Notes: a model not told the origin generated them from the letters alone. DNA of 64,000 nt from Myxococcales bacterium (GCA_947483555.1 CANKMW010000005.1:1-64000), one strand, 5' to 3'; shown: positions 1-8,524, counted from the first letter of the stretch. Translations and numbers: made by a program.

Positions 1-93
1 GCCGCGGAGCGGCCGAGTCGAAGGGCTCATCTCGACGAAGTCCGTCCTTCGACACGGACCTCGCTTGCGCTCGGTCCGGCTCAGGACGACCGG
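1..93. repeat. REP-like intergenic palindrome, two facing copies
   Basis: Bases 41-93 form an imperfect hairpin. CTTCGAC sits in the left half and CTCAGGACGA in the right half, with GGACC and GGTCC pairing around a TCGCTTGCGC centre. Bases 1-26 look like the reverse complement of part of a related copy, with GAGTCGAAGGG facing it. The same CTTCGAC...CTCAGG(A/G)CGA(A) skeleton recurs at 7667-7816 and 54947-54989. No ORF is credible in 1-145. Function unknown; such palindromes may act as transcript-end or nucleoid elements. Confidence 0.6.
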
Positions 94-145
94 TAGGGGC
101 AGCGCAAGCGATCGGACTTGCAGTGGTTTCTAACTGATCGGTGTT

Positions 146-823
146 CTAGAGGCGCGGCGCCGCGCCGGTCATGGGCACGAAGCGGACCGGGAAGACCGCA
201 CGTTCGGTGTAGCGGTCGACGTCGTCGCGGGTGATCAGCATGAGGTGCTGATCGTGGACGCCGACCGGGATCACCAGGCGGCCACCGATCGCGAGTTGCT
301 CGCGCAGGGCGCGCGGGATCGACGGCGGTGCTGCGGTGACCACGATGGCGTCGAACGGCGCGGCCTCGGGCCAGCCGGCCCAGCCGTCGCCGTGCCGGAG
401 GTGCACGCGATCGTCGCCGAACCCGAGCGCCCGCAGCTCGCGCGCGGCCGCCGCCGCCAGCTCGGCGTGGATCTCGATCGACCACACCTCGGCGTCGAGC
501 GCCGCCAGCACCGCGCACTGGTACCCCGAGCCGGTGCCGACCTCGAGCACGCGGCTGCCGGGCTGCACCCGGGCCAGCTCGGTCATCGCCGCCACCACGT
601 AGGGCTGGCTGATGGTCTGGTCGTGGGCGATCGGCAACGGGCCATCGTCGTAGGCGTGGCCGCCGATCGGGTCGGGCACGAAGCGATGGCGGGGGATGGT
701 GGCCATCGCCTCGAGCACGCGCGGATCGGCGATGCCGCGCTCGACCAGCTGCTCGGCGACCATGCGCAGCCGTTCCTTCGCCCGGCCGTCAGCTGGCGCG
801 CCACCGGCTAGCAGCGGTTGCAT
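146..823 (-). CDS. pcm: Protein-L-isoaspartate O-methyltransferase
   Basis: SAM-dependent repair enzyme that methylates isoaspartyl residues in damaged proteins, normally cytosolic. The 225-residue product carries the family signatures: [12 protein letters not shown] near 29-40, PRHRFVP near 44-50, QTISQPY at 69-75 and the SAM-binding motif [10 protein letters not shown] at 92-101. The length matches bacterial Pcm (about 210-225 aa). The ATG at 823 was chosen because a longer frame to 1009 only adds Arg-rich sequence antisense to the upstream lipoprotein gene. The start overlaps the end of that gene by 16 nt, so it is the last member of a coupled four-gene minus-strand operon headed by a Ser/Thr kinase. 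The linkage to a kinase and secreted proteins is unusual; pcm is often next to surE or nlpD. Confidence 0.92.
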   Translation of the reverse strand: MQPLLAGGAPADGRAKERLRMVAEQLVERGIADPRVLEAMATIPRHRFVPDPIGGHAYDDGPLPIAHDQTISQPYVVAAMTELARVQPGSRVLEVGTGSGYQCAVLAALDAEVWSIEIHAELAAAAARELRALGFGDDRVHLRHGDGWAGWPEAAPFDAIVVTAAPPSIPRALREQLAIGGRLVIPVGVHDQHLMLITRDDVDRYTERAVFPVRFVPMTGAAPRL

Positions 824-1431
824 GGCCCTGGCTGCATCGTGCACTGGCCGTCCGCGGTACACGCCGACGGCGCGGGGCAGTCGATGGCCCCGGTGCAGGC
901 GCCGGCGCCGGAGCAGGTCGTGGTGCATGCGCACGCCCCATCGCAGTCGATGCCGTCGCCGCAGCTGCCGGTGCCGCCGCACGCCACGGTGCAGGCACCA
1001 GCGCCGCACTGCACTTGCTGGTCACAGCTTCCCGGGCCCGAACAGGTCACGGTGCAGGTCGCCGCGGCGCCACAGCTCACACCGGCGCCGCAGCTGCTGC
1101 TTCCGCTGCAGCGCACGTCACACGGCATCGTCCCCGGGCAGGTGACCCGACTGTCGGAGCAGGCGGCGGCATTGTCACATTCGATGATGCAGGTCCCGCC
1201 CTGGCACCGCGTGCACGCCGGTGGGCACGTGGTGGAGGCGTCGATCTCGTCCGGATCGACCACACACCAGCCATCGACGCAGTCGCGGCCCGGCGCGCAA
1301 TCGCCGGGACGGTCGCAGCGGAAATCGTCCGATCGCGAGTTGATGCTGCACGCGGGCCCGAGGGTGACGGCGAGGGCGATCGCGATCACGACCGCGGCAG
1401 CCGAGCGCAGGGCGAGCGCGCTGGCCCTCAC
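808..1431 (-). CDS. Cys-rich repeat lipoprotein
   Basis: A 207-residue exported protein of unknown function. Residues 1-28 form a signal peptide ending in a lipobox-like LGPAC, so it is probably lipidated at Cys28. After a short region with two CxxxxxC pairs, residues 85-200 are built of degenerate repeats of about 10-14 residues rich in Cys, Gly, Ser and Thr (for example [27 protein letters not shown]). This implies a heavily disulfide-bonded rod. Start is GTG at 1431, in a GTGA overlap with the gene before. Such Cys-rich repeat lipoproteins are typical of Myxococcota cell surfaces; no enzymatic domain is recognised. Confidence 0.82.
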   Translation of the reverse strand: MRASALALRSAAAVVIAIALAVTLGPACSINSRSDDFRCDRPGDCAPGRDCVDGWCVVDPDEIDASTTCPPACTRCQGGTCIIECDNAAACSDSRVTCPGTMPCDVRCSGSSSCGAGVSCGAAATCTVTCSGPGSCDQQVQCGAGACTVACGGTGSCGDGIDCDGACACTTTCSGAGACTGAIDCPAPSACTADGQCTMQPGPCNRC

Positions 1432-2372
1432 CAGCGCCCCTCGAGCAACAGGCCGCGGCGGTCGTGGGCGACGAACGGTGTCACGATCAGGCTGGGAGCT
1501 GGCGCGGCGTCACGGGTGCGCCTGACGCGCCACCACCAGACCGCGCCCGCGGCGGCGCCGAGGCCGCCGACGATGACGAGCGCGTTGCCGGCGGCGGCGT
1601 ACGATCTCGCCGAGCGCTCGAGCTGTTCGAGGCCGACCAGGTCGTCCTCCGAGCTGGTCGGCGCATCGTCGATCTCGGCCTGCTTGGCGGCGGCCAGACC
1701 CCACGAGCCCAGGCCCAGCAGCAGCACGGCACCGCCCGCGATCGTGATCACCATGGGCGCTCGACCCGGCACCGAGCTGCCGCCAGTGGCGTCGCCGACG
1801 CCGCTACCGTCGCCGACGCCGTTGCCGACGCCGTTGCCGACGCCGACGCCGTTGCCGACGCCGTTGCCGACGCCGTTGCCGGGCACGATCGTCGCCCCCC
1901 GACTCTCGGCATCCAGCATCGCCGGCACCGCCGCCTCGATGGCCGCGAGATCCTGCTTGCGCGATGCCGGCCGCACCACGAACTGCCGCGATACCGGCGT
2001 CACCTCGCGGCTCACCGCGGTCACCTCGACCGTCACCTCGCCGCCCGCACCGTCACGGATGGTGGCCAGCAACAGGTGATCGACGTTGAGGGCCGCCGCG
2101 ACCGCATCGAGGCAGGCGCGTTGTGCCGGATCACAGCCGACGATCACCGCGGTGTCGGCCAGCGATGCGGTGGCGCGGGCCACATCGGGGGTGAGCCGGC
2201 GGGCGCCGTCGGAGAGGGCGGTCGTCAGATCGGATCGCAGCCTGGCGTCCCCGGACGCGGTGCCCTCGGCGGGGAGGACGATGACCCGCGCCTTCAGAGA
2301 CCCGGCGCGCGCGGAAGCTGCGCCCGCAACCACCGCGATGGCGACGGCGGCCGCGCCCACCGCGTTCCTCAT
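1428..2372 (-). CDS. Exported membrane-anchored protein with GN-GV repeat linker
   Basis: A 314-residue protein I cannot assign to a family. An N-terminal signal peptide (1-23) precedes a globular domain (25-155). A Gly/Asn/Val repeat linker at about 164-195 follows, encoded by a 12-bp tandem repeat, then a transmembrane helix (about 206-225), a short acidic segment, a second hydrophobic stretch (about 260-280) and a C-terminal tail. The arrangement suggests an envelope protein with an exposed N-terminal sensor or scaffold part. It overlaps the kinase gene upstream and the Cys-rich lipoprotein gene downstream by 4 nt each, so its expression is tied to the kinase; it could be a substrate or partner, which is inference. 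Confidence 0.78.
   Translation of the reverse strand: MRNAVGAAAVAIAVVAGAASARAGSLKARVIVLPAEGTASGDARLRSDLTTALSDGARRLTPDVARATASLADTAVIVGCDPAQRACLDAVAAALNVDHLLLATIRDGAGGEVTVEVTAVSREVTPVSRQFVVRPASRKQDLAAIEAAVPAMLDAESRGATIVPGNGVGNGVGNGVGVGNGVGNGVGDGSGVGDATGGSSVPGRAPMVITIAGGAVLLLGLGSWGLAAAKQAEIDDAPTSSEDDLVGLEQLERSARSYAAAGNALVIVGGLGAAAGAVWWWRVRRTRDAAPAPSLIVTPFVAHDRRGLLLEGRW
1797..1882. repeat. 12-bp tandem coding repeat
   Basis: Repeats of GCCGACGCCGTT and shorter variants encode the Gly-Asn-Gly-Val linker of the gene at 1428-2372. Unit copies are nearly identical, so copy number is likely to vary by slippage; one interior unit already carries a 6-bp deviation. Confidence 0.75.
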
Positions 2373-4078
2373 TTCAGCTTCTCCAGGCGCGCGCGGATCT
2401 GCGCGGCGTCGGGCGCGGTCGGCGCCAGCTCGAGGTAGGTGCGGAACGATCGTGAGGCGCGCGCCCGGTCGCCCTTGCGTTCGTAGGCCATGCCGAGACC
2501 ACGGTGAGCGGCAGCGTAGCGCGGATCGCGGCTCACCGCCGACTGAAACCGAGTGATCGCTCCGGCCGTGTCGCCGGCGACGAAGCGGCCCAGCCCATCC
2601 TTGTAGAGGGCGCGTGCCGAGGTGGGTTCGACGCGATCGTTGTCATGGGCGCCGCCGCCGCTGTCGCCGCCCCGGCCGTCCTTCGGCTCGGCGCGCCCGA
2701 CCGCTGCGTCAGCATCTGCCGCACCGGCGCCGGCATCGAGCACGGCGAGCTCGACGGGCGCGGCGTCGACCTCTGCGAGCGGCTCCGCAGCGTCGATCGG
2801 TGGTGGGGCCAGCGCGCGGTCGGTCGCCGCCGACCGCGACGAGCCGCTCATCACGACCACCAGCACGACGACCAGCGCGAGCGCCGCGACGGCAGCCGCG
2901 ATCAACCGATTTCGCCGCGGTCGGGCCGCCTCGATCAACTGCACCGCGCTGTCGTCGAGCAACGCGAGCTCGCCGTCGCCGGCCGGCGTCTCGCTACGGG
3001 ACGGCGGCCGCCGCACGGCGCCGTGCGAGCCGGCGACCACCTCCTCGAGCGACGGCGGCGTGACGCTGACCGGATAGTCGTCGTGCGCGCTCATGAGCTC
3101 GATGGCTTCGGGCCGCGGATCTTCGCGGGCGGCCAGATCTCGCAAGACCTCCTGGCGCGCTGCGATCTGGGTCGCGAACGTGGTGCGCATGAAGCGCGCG
3201 ATCGGCTCGCTGTCACCACTCCAGTTGGCACCCCGCAGCACCGCGACCAGATCATCCTGCATCGCCTTGGCGGTCGGGTAGCGCGCCGCCGGATCACGGG
3301 CCAGCGCCTTCATGCACACCTCGTCGAGGTCCTTGGTCACGGCCAGGGCAAACCGGGACGGCGGCTCGATCGTCCCGGTCCGGATGCGCGAGAACGTCTC
3401 CTCCTCGGTCTTGGCCGCGAACAGCCGGCGCAGCACCAGCGCTTCCCACAACACCACGCCGAGCGCCCACACGTCGGAGCGGCGGTCGGCGGGCGAGCCC
3501 TCGAACAGCTCGGGCGCCAGGTACCCGGCCTTGCCCTTGACCAGGTCCGAATCCTCGCTGGTGCGAACCTTGGCGACGCCGAAATCGACCAGCTTGACCT
3601 GGCCGCCGTAGAGCACGATGACGTTGCCGGGGGTCACGTCCTGGTGCACCAGCTCGAGCGGTTCGCCCTTGAGGTCGCGAAGCTCGTGGGCGGCGTGCAG
3701 GCCGGCCGCACCGTCGGCGATGATGCGTGCGGTCGAGAACGGGTCGAGTCGTGGCCCGTTTCGCGACGCCTTGAGGATGGCGGCCATCGACTCGCCTTCC
3801 AGGTACTCCATCGCGATGAAATAGGTGCCCTTCTCCTCCCCCAGGTCGTAGATGTCGACCACGTTGGGATGCTTGACCAGCGCTGCGATGCGCGCCTCGT
3901 CGAGCAACGCCTCGGCCAGCGCCGGCCTGGATGCCAGCTTGGGATGGACGGTCTTGACCACCACCAGCTTCTGGAACTTCTTGGGGCCGCGCTGGCGGGC
4001 CAGATAGACCTCCGCCATCCCGCCTTCACCGATCTTGGCGACGAGCTCGTACCTGCCCAGCTTGCGGGGCGCGGTCAT
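2369..4078 (-). CDS. Membrane-anchored Ser/Thr protein kinase with C-terminal TPR
   Basis: A Hanks-type kinase of 569 residues. The kinase domain spans about 10-275 with Gly loop GEGGMAEVY at 17-25, catalytic Lys42 (VVVKT) and the magnesium-binding LVDFGVAK segment. The catalytic loop reads HQDVTPGN, so the usual Arg before the catalytic Asp is Gln and this is a non-RD kinase. A single transmembrane helix follows at about 405-425, then an Asp/Ala-rich linker and roughly two TPR units at about 500-565 outside the membrane. The ATG at 4078 was chosen because it lies directly before the kinase fold; the upstream extension overlaps the divergent gene. A TATCAT hexamer lies 11 nt upstream. Likely heads the operon ending in pcm. 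Confidence 0.93.
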   Translation of the reverse strand: MTAPRKLGRYELVAKIGEGGMAEVYLARQRGPKKFQKLVVVKTVHPKLASRPALAEALLDEARIAALVKHPNVVDIYDLGEEKGTYFIAMEYLEGESMAAILKASRNGPRLDPFSTARIIADGAAGLHAAHELRDLKGEPLELVHQDVTPGNVIVLYGGQVKLVDFGVAKVRTSEDSDLVKGKAGYLAPELFEGSPADRRSDVWALGVVLWEALVLRRLFAAKTEEETFSRIRTGTIEPPSRFALAVTKDLDEVCMKALARDPAARYPTAKAMQDDLVAVLRGANWSGDSEPIARFMRTTFATQIAARQEVLRDLAAREDPRPEAIELMSAHDDYPVSVTPPSLEEVVAGSHGAVRRPPSRSETPAGDGELALLDDSAVQLIEAARPRRNRLIAAAVAALALVVVLVVVMSGSSRSAATDRALAPPPIDAAEPLAEVDAAPVELAVLDAGAGAADADAAVGRAEPKDGRGGDSGGGAHDNDRVEPTSARALYKDGLGRFVAGDTAGAITRFQSAVSRDPRYAAAHRGLGMAYERKGDRARASRSFRTYLELAPTAPDAAQIRARLEKLK

Positions 4079-4172
4079 GTGACCGTCCCATGATAGCGCG
4101 GCGCCGCCGCCCTTGGCGCCCGAGCTGGAAAGTGGTTTATGGTCCGCGCCGAAACCCAAGGAGCCAAGAAAC

Positions 4173-4805
4173 ATGCGGAACTTCATGCGGATCGTGATCT
4201 CGATGTCGATGGTCGCCGGGCTTGCCGGCGGCGCGGTGGCTGACGACAAGCCCGCCCCGGCCAAAGGTGCGCCGGCGGTGCCGGCCAAGAAGCCGGACGC
4301 CAAGCCGGCGCCGGTTCCGCCGGCGCCGCCGCCCGTCAAGGACGAGGCGCATGCGATGCCGACCCCGTCGGCCGAGGTCGCGGCCGCCGTCAAGGCCAGC
4401 ACCGGCACCTGGAAGTGCAACGGTCAGATGTTCATGCCCGACGGCTCCGCGCAGCCGATGAAGGCGACCATGAAGACCAAGTTCGCCCTCGACAAGTTCT
4501 GGGCCCAGACCTCGTTCGCCGAGACCAAGAAGAACGGCTTCAAGTTCGAGTCCTACCGGACCTTCGACGGGAAGAAGTGGCACTCGCTCCACGTCGACAA
4601 CATGGGCAGCCAGGAGGTCGGCTGGTCGGACGGGCCGAAGGACGGCAAGACGGTCTGGGAATCCGCGGGCCGCAGCGTCATGGGCGAGTCCAAGGCCCGC
4701 CACTACGAGGAGATGGTCGGCAAGGAGCTCAAGATGTGGGGCGAGTGGTCGATGGACAAGGGCAAGACCTACGTGAAGGGCTACGAGGCGGTCTGCAAGA
4801 AGTGA
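4173..4805 (+). CDS. Exported protein, DUF1579-like
   Basis: A 210-residue protein with an N-terminal signal peptide (residues 1-25), a Pro/Ala/Lys-rich linker (26-60) and one globular domain beginning GTWKCNGQM and ending in EAVCKK. The domain's pattern of alternating strands with GTW, a dosed reference sentence of polar residues and GEWSMDKGK near the end resembles the DUF1579 family, whose biochemical role is unknown. Two Cys residues at the domain ends could form a disulfide in the periplasm. The ATG at 4173 has AAGGAG about 10 nt upstream and is preferred over an earlier in-frame ATG at 4113. Divergent from the kinase operon. Confidence 0.72.
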   Translation: MRNFMRIVISMSMVAGLAGGAVADDKPAPAKGAPAVPAKKPDAKPAPVPPAPPPVKDEAHAMPTPSAEVAAAVKASTGTWKCNGQMFMPDGSAQPMKATMKTKFALDKFWAQTSFAETKKNGFKFESYRTFDGKKWHSLHVDNMGSQEVGWSDGPKDGKTVWESAGRSVMGESKARHYEEMVGKELKMWGEWSMDKGKTYVKGYEAVCKK

Positions 4806-4839
4806 CGTCGTGATCGGCCCGACGCTCGGCCGCTGGCGG

Positions 4840-5424
4840 CTACTCCCACCAGAAGCCGAGCGTCATGTGGACGCCGAAGCCGGTCAACCGCTGCACGTCG
4901 ACGGTGGTCGCCGCCTTCGCGCTCAGGTCATGGTCGAAGGTCGGGCCCAGGCCGACCAGCACCTGCGGGTAGGGGTTGAAGAGCACCGGGAGTGACGCCG
5001 TCAGGCGTGTCGACCGCACCGTGACCTGGGCAGTCTCGGTCTGGTAGGTGGTGTTGTCGAACGACAGGCCGGCGCGCGGCCACAGCGAGGCGACGGCGCC
5101 GAGCGGCAGCACGTAGCCAGCGCGGCCGCCGAAGCGGAAGCCCTTGGCGGTGTCGAAGCCCTCGATCTCGCCGTCGAAGCCGATCTCCATGCCGAACGAA
5201 ACCTTGCGGAACGAGGTGTAGTCGCCGGCGAGCCGGAACGAGAAGCGGGTGCGGGTCACATCGTCGGCGCCGTCGATGCGGATGGTGTCGCGCTGGTAGT
5301 CCAGGTTCGCATCGGTGGTGACGATGTACTGGCCCTTCTCGCCGAAGGGCCGGGCGTCGGCATCTCCGGCAGTGGCGACCAGCGTGAGAACCAGGGCGAT
5401 GGGGGCGACAGAGGAACGGGGCAT
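4840..5424 (-). CDS. Predicted outer-membrane beta-barrel protein
   Basis: A 194-residue protein with a cleavable signal peptide (about 1-24). From residue 35 on it shows alternating amphipathic strands with aromatic girdles (for example RFSFRLAGDYTSF, GFRFGGRAGYVLPLG, ASLPVLFNP) and ends in an aromatic residue-rich strand LGFWWE, close to the terminal signature expected by the BAM complex. Length fits an 8-stranded barrel of the OmpW or opacity-protein size. No specific family is recognised. It converges with the DUF1579-like gene and stands alone. Confidence 0.72.
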   Translation of the reverse strand: MPRSSVAPIALVLTLVATAGDADARPFGEKGQYIVTTDANLDYQRDTIRIDGADDVTRTRFSFRLAGDYTSFRKVSFGMEIGFDGEIEGFDTAKGFRFGGRAGYVLPLGAVASLWPRAGLSFDNTTYQTETAQVTVRSTRLTASLPVLFNPYPQVLVGLGPTFDHDLSAKAATTVDVQRLTGFGVHMTLGFWWE

Positions 5425-5527
5425 GTTGAGGAACAGATGTCAGCACGCGAGGTTGCGCCTGGCAGCTAGCATCGTGTGACGCGGTGCGACGGGCGGGCCT
5501 CATTTCCAGCCGCAAGAGGGAGATCCC

Positions 5528-6913
5528 GTGCCTCGCGCACGTACTAAGGTGGCAAACTCTGTCGCCGGGGGCACCATGAGCGAGAACGACCGCGATCGCA
5601 GCAATTCCACCGACGGCCTCGTCTCCACGACGCAAGCCGTCCAGCGCGCCGCCGGCAAGCGAACGCTGGTCGAGAGTCGGTACCCGGTGCAACTCCACCG
5701 CGACGTGGTGCAGGCCAGCGGTGCGCTCGACGGTGAGCAGGTCCACGCCACCGCCGACGCCGGGCTCACGGGGGCCAGCGAGCGGCTGCCGTTCATGGAC
5801 GTGATCCAGCAGTCGTTCGGTGGCCACGACGTCAGCGGCGTGCGCGCGCACACCGGCGGCGCGGCTGCCGACGCCAGCTCCGCGCTGGGGGCGACCGCGT
5901 ACGCCAAGGGCAATGACGTCGCGTTCGGGGCGTCGCCGGATCTGCACACGGCGGCCCACGAGGCCGCGCATGTGGTCCAGCAGCGGGCCGGGGTCAGCCT
6001 CAAGGCCGGCGTCGGTGAGAGCGGCGACGTCTACGAGCGGCACGCCGACGCGGTCGCCGACAGCGTGGTGCGCGGCGGCAACGCCGAGGCGCTGCTGTCC
6101 GAGATGGCGGGCCCCGCCGGCGGTCAGGGTGCCGCCGTGCAGTCGAAGGCGTTGCAGTTCATCGGCGTGGCGCTCGATCAGGCGCTGCCCGAGGGCGAGA
6201 AGCCGCCCGAGTTCGGTGAGGACAAGGGCCTGCAGCGTCGCTGGTCGCCGGAGCAGTACATCGCGCAGTGGGAGCAGGAGCAGGGCCGCAAGATGACGGC
6301 GTCGGAGCGGGCGACGATCGACCGTGGCTGCATCGGCATCACGGCGCAGAACATCGCCGGCGGCGGCAACCCGCTCGACTACGCCGAGGGCACCTGGGGC
6401 GACTTCGAGCATGCCCAGACCGCGATGCGCGAGAAGAACAAGCTCCTCGACGGCGCCGCGGCGGCCGGCGGTGCGGTCGATTCGACCCGCTACGTCCTGT
6501 TCGCGAAGCTGTTCTGGTCGAATCAGTCCGAGGACTACGAGGAGCGCTTCAAGCCCGACGAGGAAGCGTTCAAGACCGATCCGGTCACCGGCGAGGTCGA
6601 CATGACCGGCTACGAGTACCGGGCCCAGTCGCGCCTCAAGAAGGACCCGGTCACCGGCGAGGAGAAGAAGAGCAGCTACATCAACTTCGACTACGGCTTC
6701 TGGGACGACTCGTCGAACTGCTTCTGGCACGCCAACCACATGCAGTACAAAGATCCCAAGAAGCGCGCCGAGAGCCCGATGATGGTCCTGCAGAGCACGC
6801 GGGCGAAGTTCACCAAGGGCTACTTCGACTTCGACCGCATCATCTTCTGCATCGCCAAGAGCTCGAACTACGATCCGGGCCTGGCCGCCATCGCCCACGT
6901 CGGGGGTAACTGA
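5528..6913 (+). CDS. DUF4157 protein with microbial-type transglutaminase domain (candidate injected effector)
   Basis: A 461-residue predicted secreted cargo. Residues 43-48 contain GKRTLV, a motif shared with three other proteins in this window. Residues about 88-165 form a DUF4157 domain with the zinc-protease-like HEAAHVVQQ (His144, Glu145, His148). Residues about 225-455 resemble Streptomyces mobaraensis-type protein-glutamine gamma-glutamyltransferase. RGCIGITA places the catalytic Cys at 268, INFDYGFW the Asp at 388 and HANHMQ the His at 404, and the family's FWSNQ, VDM and GYFDFDR segments are present in order. The expected activity is crosslinking or deamidating Gln side chains. The GTG at 5528 follows AGAGGGAG; an ATG at 5576 is a plausible alternative start. 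DUF4157 proteins are commonly linked to extracellular contractile injection systems. Confidence 0.85.
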   Translation: MPRARTKVANSVAGGTMSENDRDRSNSTDGLVSTTQAVQRAAGKRTLVESRYPVQLHRDVVQASGALDGEQVHATADAGLTGASERLPFMDVIQQSFGGHDVSGVRAHTGGAAADASSALGATAYAKGNDVAFGASPDLHTAAHEAAHVVQQRAGVSLKAGVGESGDVYERHADAVADSVVRGGNAEALLSEMAGPAGGQGAAVQSKALQFIGVALDQALPEGEKPPEFGEDKGLQRRWSPEQYIAQWEQEQGRKMTASERATIDRGCIGITAQNIAGGGNPLDYAEGTWGDFEHAQTAMREKNKLLDGAAAAGGAVDSTRYVLFAKLFWSNQSEDYEERFKPDEEAFKTDPVTGEVDMTGYEYRAQSRLKKDPVTGEEKKSSYINFDYGFWDDSSNCFWHANHMQYKDPKKRAESPMMVLQSTRAKFTKGYFDFDRIIFCIAKSSNYDPGLAAIAHVGGN

Positions 6914-7221
6914 TGACCACCGCGCAGATCGTCGACGCCGATCCGTGGCACCTGGTCGGGCAGGAGGTCACGCTGGCCGGCGTGGCTCGCGATGCCCACG
7001 AGGGCGCGATGGTGCTGCTCTCGGATCGCACCCCGGTGTACGTGAAGGGGCTGTTCTCGTGGGACGACGCGCTCGATCGGAAAAAGATCGTGGTCACCGG
7101 TACGCTCCGGCTGTCGGGTGGATCGGACGAACCGCTCGTCAACGACAAGGGCGAGGTCAGCCACGGCTCCGAGGGCGACATGCTCATGATCGAGAACGCG
7201 ACCTGGAAGGCGGCCGACTGA
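6913..7221 (+). CDS. Small OB-fold-like companion of the transglutaminase effector
   Basis: A 102-residue protein without a signal peptide, of unknown function. It has a compact beta-rich pattern (GQEVTLAGVA, MVLLSD, KIVVTGTLRL) like an OB-fold, followed by the motif NDKGEVSHG. Its ATG overlaps the stop of the effector gene (TGATG), so it is translationally coupled. The next gene is a diverged paralogue. A small coupled protein after a crosslinking toxin could be an immunity factor or an adaptor; this is inference from position only. Confidence 0.68.
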   Translation: MTTAQIVDADPWHLVGQEVTLAGVARDAHEGAMVLLSDRTPVYVKGLFSWDDALDRKKIVVTGTLRLSGGSDEPLVNDKGEVSHGSEGDMLMIENATWKAAD

Positions 7222-7655
7222 TGCGACTGGCGGCGGTCGCGATCGCGGCCGTGTGTATGGGAGGTTGCATGAAGGGCGAGCCGAAGCACGACACCTCGAC
7301 CGCGGGCAGCGCGGCGAGCGGCGGCAGCGGCGCCGCGAGTGGCGGCAACGCCGTCGCGCTCGCCCCGGCGCGCTCGGTGGCGACGTTCGCCGAGCTCAAG
7401 GCCGCGGCCGGCCAGCGGGTCCGGGTCAAGGGCCGGGTCCAGCACGAGAAGCTGGGCGACTCGGTGGTGGTCGATGGGCTCGACGTGCTGTGCCCGGATC
7501 TGCGTCTGCCCGACGACGTCACCGAGGCCGAGCTCGAAGGCCGGCTCGAGCTGTGGGAGCCGCCGGTCGCGACCACCAACGACAAGGGCGAGATCAGCCA
7601 GGGCGTGACCGAGAGCACGCGACGCTGGGTGCTGCGCGACTGCGCGCGGGTGTAG
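7221..7655 (+). CDS. Lipoprotein paralogue of the preceding small protein
   Basis: A 144-residue lipoprotein: signal peptide with lipobox CMGGC (Cys near 16), a Ser/Gly/Ala linker and a C-terminal domain of about 90 residues. That domain repeats the preceding protein's plan, with GQRVRVKGRV, then LEGRLELW, then the motif NDKGEISQG. The two proteins therefore represent a duplicated OB-like fold, one cytosolic and one envelope-tethered. The start codon overlaps the previous stop by one base, giving a three-gene coupled unit with the transglutaminase. Function unknown; a pair protecting two compartments from the effector is one possible reading. Confidence 0.68.
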   Translation: MRLAAVAIAAVCMGGCMKGEPKHDTSTAGSAASGGSGAASGGNAVALAPARSVATFAELKAAAGQRVRVKGRVQHEKLGDSVVVDGLDVLCPDLRLPDDVTEAELEGRLELWEPPVATTNDKGEISQGVTESTRRWVLRDCARV

Positions 7656-7666
7656 CGGCGCCCCAG

Positions 7667-7816
7667 GCCGCAGGGCCCGCTGGGCCCGGTGCTTCGACGC
7701 GTCCCTCGCTGGCGCTCGACTTGCTCAGCACGAACGGGAAGCGGCCGCAGGGCCCGCTGGGCCCGGTGCTTCGACGCGTCCCTCGCTGGCGCTCGGGACT
7801 TGCTCAGCACGAACGG
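7667..7816. repeat. Tandem pair of 71-73 bp REP-like repeats
   Basis: Two head-to-tail copies (7667-7737 and 7744-7816) are identical apart from a GG insertion and short junction sequence. Each contains CTTCGACGCGTCCCTCGCTG and ends in CTCAGCACGAACGG, the same skeleton as the element at the left window end. They lie between two convergent genes and include a GGGCCCGCTGGGCCC palindrome that could fold as a hairpin terminator for either gene. Confidence 0.8.
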
Positions 7817-7830
7817 AGACCCGGGCGGCG

Positions 7831-8514
7831 CTACGCCGCGAAGCGCGCCGCGTGCCACGGTACCAGCGCCGCCAGGTCGTCGAGCACGACGTCGGCACCG
7901 GCGTCGGCCAGCACCTCGGCGCGATCGCCACCGGTGGTGACCGCGACGCACACCGCACCGACCGCGATCGCCGCCGCCACGTCGTGGACGGTGTCGCCGA
8001 CGACCACGACGGTGTCGTCGGACCCGGCCCCGGCACGGCCGACCGCGCGCGCGACCAGCTCGGTCCGGACCGCCGAGTCGCAGCCGTAGCCGCCGGTGCG
8101 ATCGAGATCGAAGTGGCCGGCCAGCCCGGCGCGCTCGAGCTTGATGCGGGCGCCGGCGCGGACGTTGCCGGTGGCGACCGCCAGGCTGACATCGGGGCGG
8201 GCCGCCAGCCAGGCCAGCGCGGCGTGAGCGCCCGGCAGCACGCGCAGCGTCGAGTCGGCGCCGCCGAGCGCGCGGTCGAGCTCGTCGAGGTAGGCGGCGA
8301 TCACCCCGTCGAGCTCGGCGGTCGCCGGCGGGCGGCCGAGCGCCCGCTCGAACATCTCGTGCACGATGGCCGGATCGGTACGGCCGGCCGCGGCCAGGCC
8401 GCGGGTGGCGTCGCTGATCCCGTAGCGCGCCAGCATGACCGCCGACAGCGAGCGCGCACCGGCGCCGCCGGCGCGGACCAGCGTGCCGTCGATATCGAAC
8501 AGGTAGTGGATCAC
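7831..8514 (-). CDS. HAD-superfamily phosphatase, phosphoglycolate-phosphatase-like
   Basis: A 227-residue hydrolase. Motif I is FDIDGTL at the N-terminus, motif II is in VATGN, and motif III/IV is VVGDTVHDVAAA with the paired acidic residues. The helical cap lies between about residues 15 and 85. The family removes phosphate from small metabolites through an aspartyl-phosphate; the exact substrate cannot be read from sequence. GTG at 8514 was chosen because it immediately precedes the first strand; an ATG further upstream would overlap the protease gene. It lies 10 nt downstream of the trypsin-like gene and is probably cotranscribed with it. Confidence 0.85.
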   Translation of the reverse strand: MIHYLFDIDGTLVRAGGAGARSLSAVMLARYGISDATRGLAAAGRTDPAIVHEMFERALGRPPATAELDGVIAAYLDELDRALGGADSTLRVLPGAHAALAWLAARPDVSLAVATGNVRAGARIKLERAGLAGHFDLDRTGGYGCDSAVRTELVARAVGRAGAGSDDTVVVVGDTVHDVAAAIAVGAVCVAVTTGGDRAEVLADAGADVVLDDLAALVPWHAARFAA

Positions 8515-8524
8515 GGCGATCCGA

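Noticed and set aside
1428..2372. GN repeat linker as evidence for a secreted adhesin
   Set aside because: The repeat lies between a domain and a transmembrane helix and looks like a flexible spacer; nothing else supports adhesion.
7667..7816. Tandem repeats as an attachment site or insertion-sequence remnant
   Set aside because: No tRNA, integrase or transposase sequence is adjacent; similarity to the elements at 1-93 and 54947 fits a dispersed palindrome family better.
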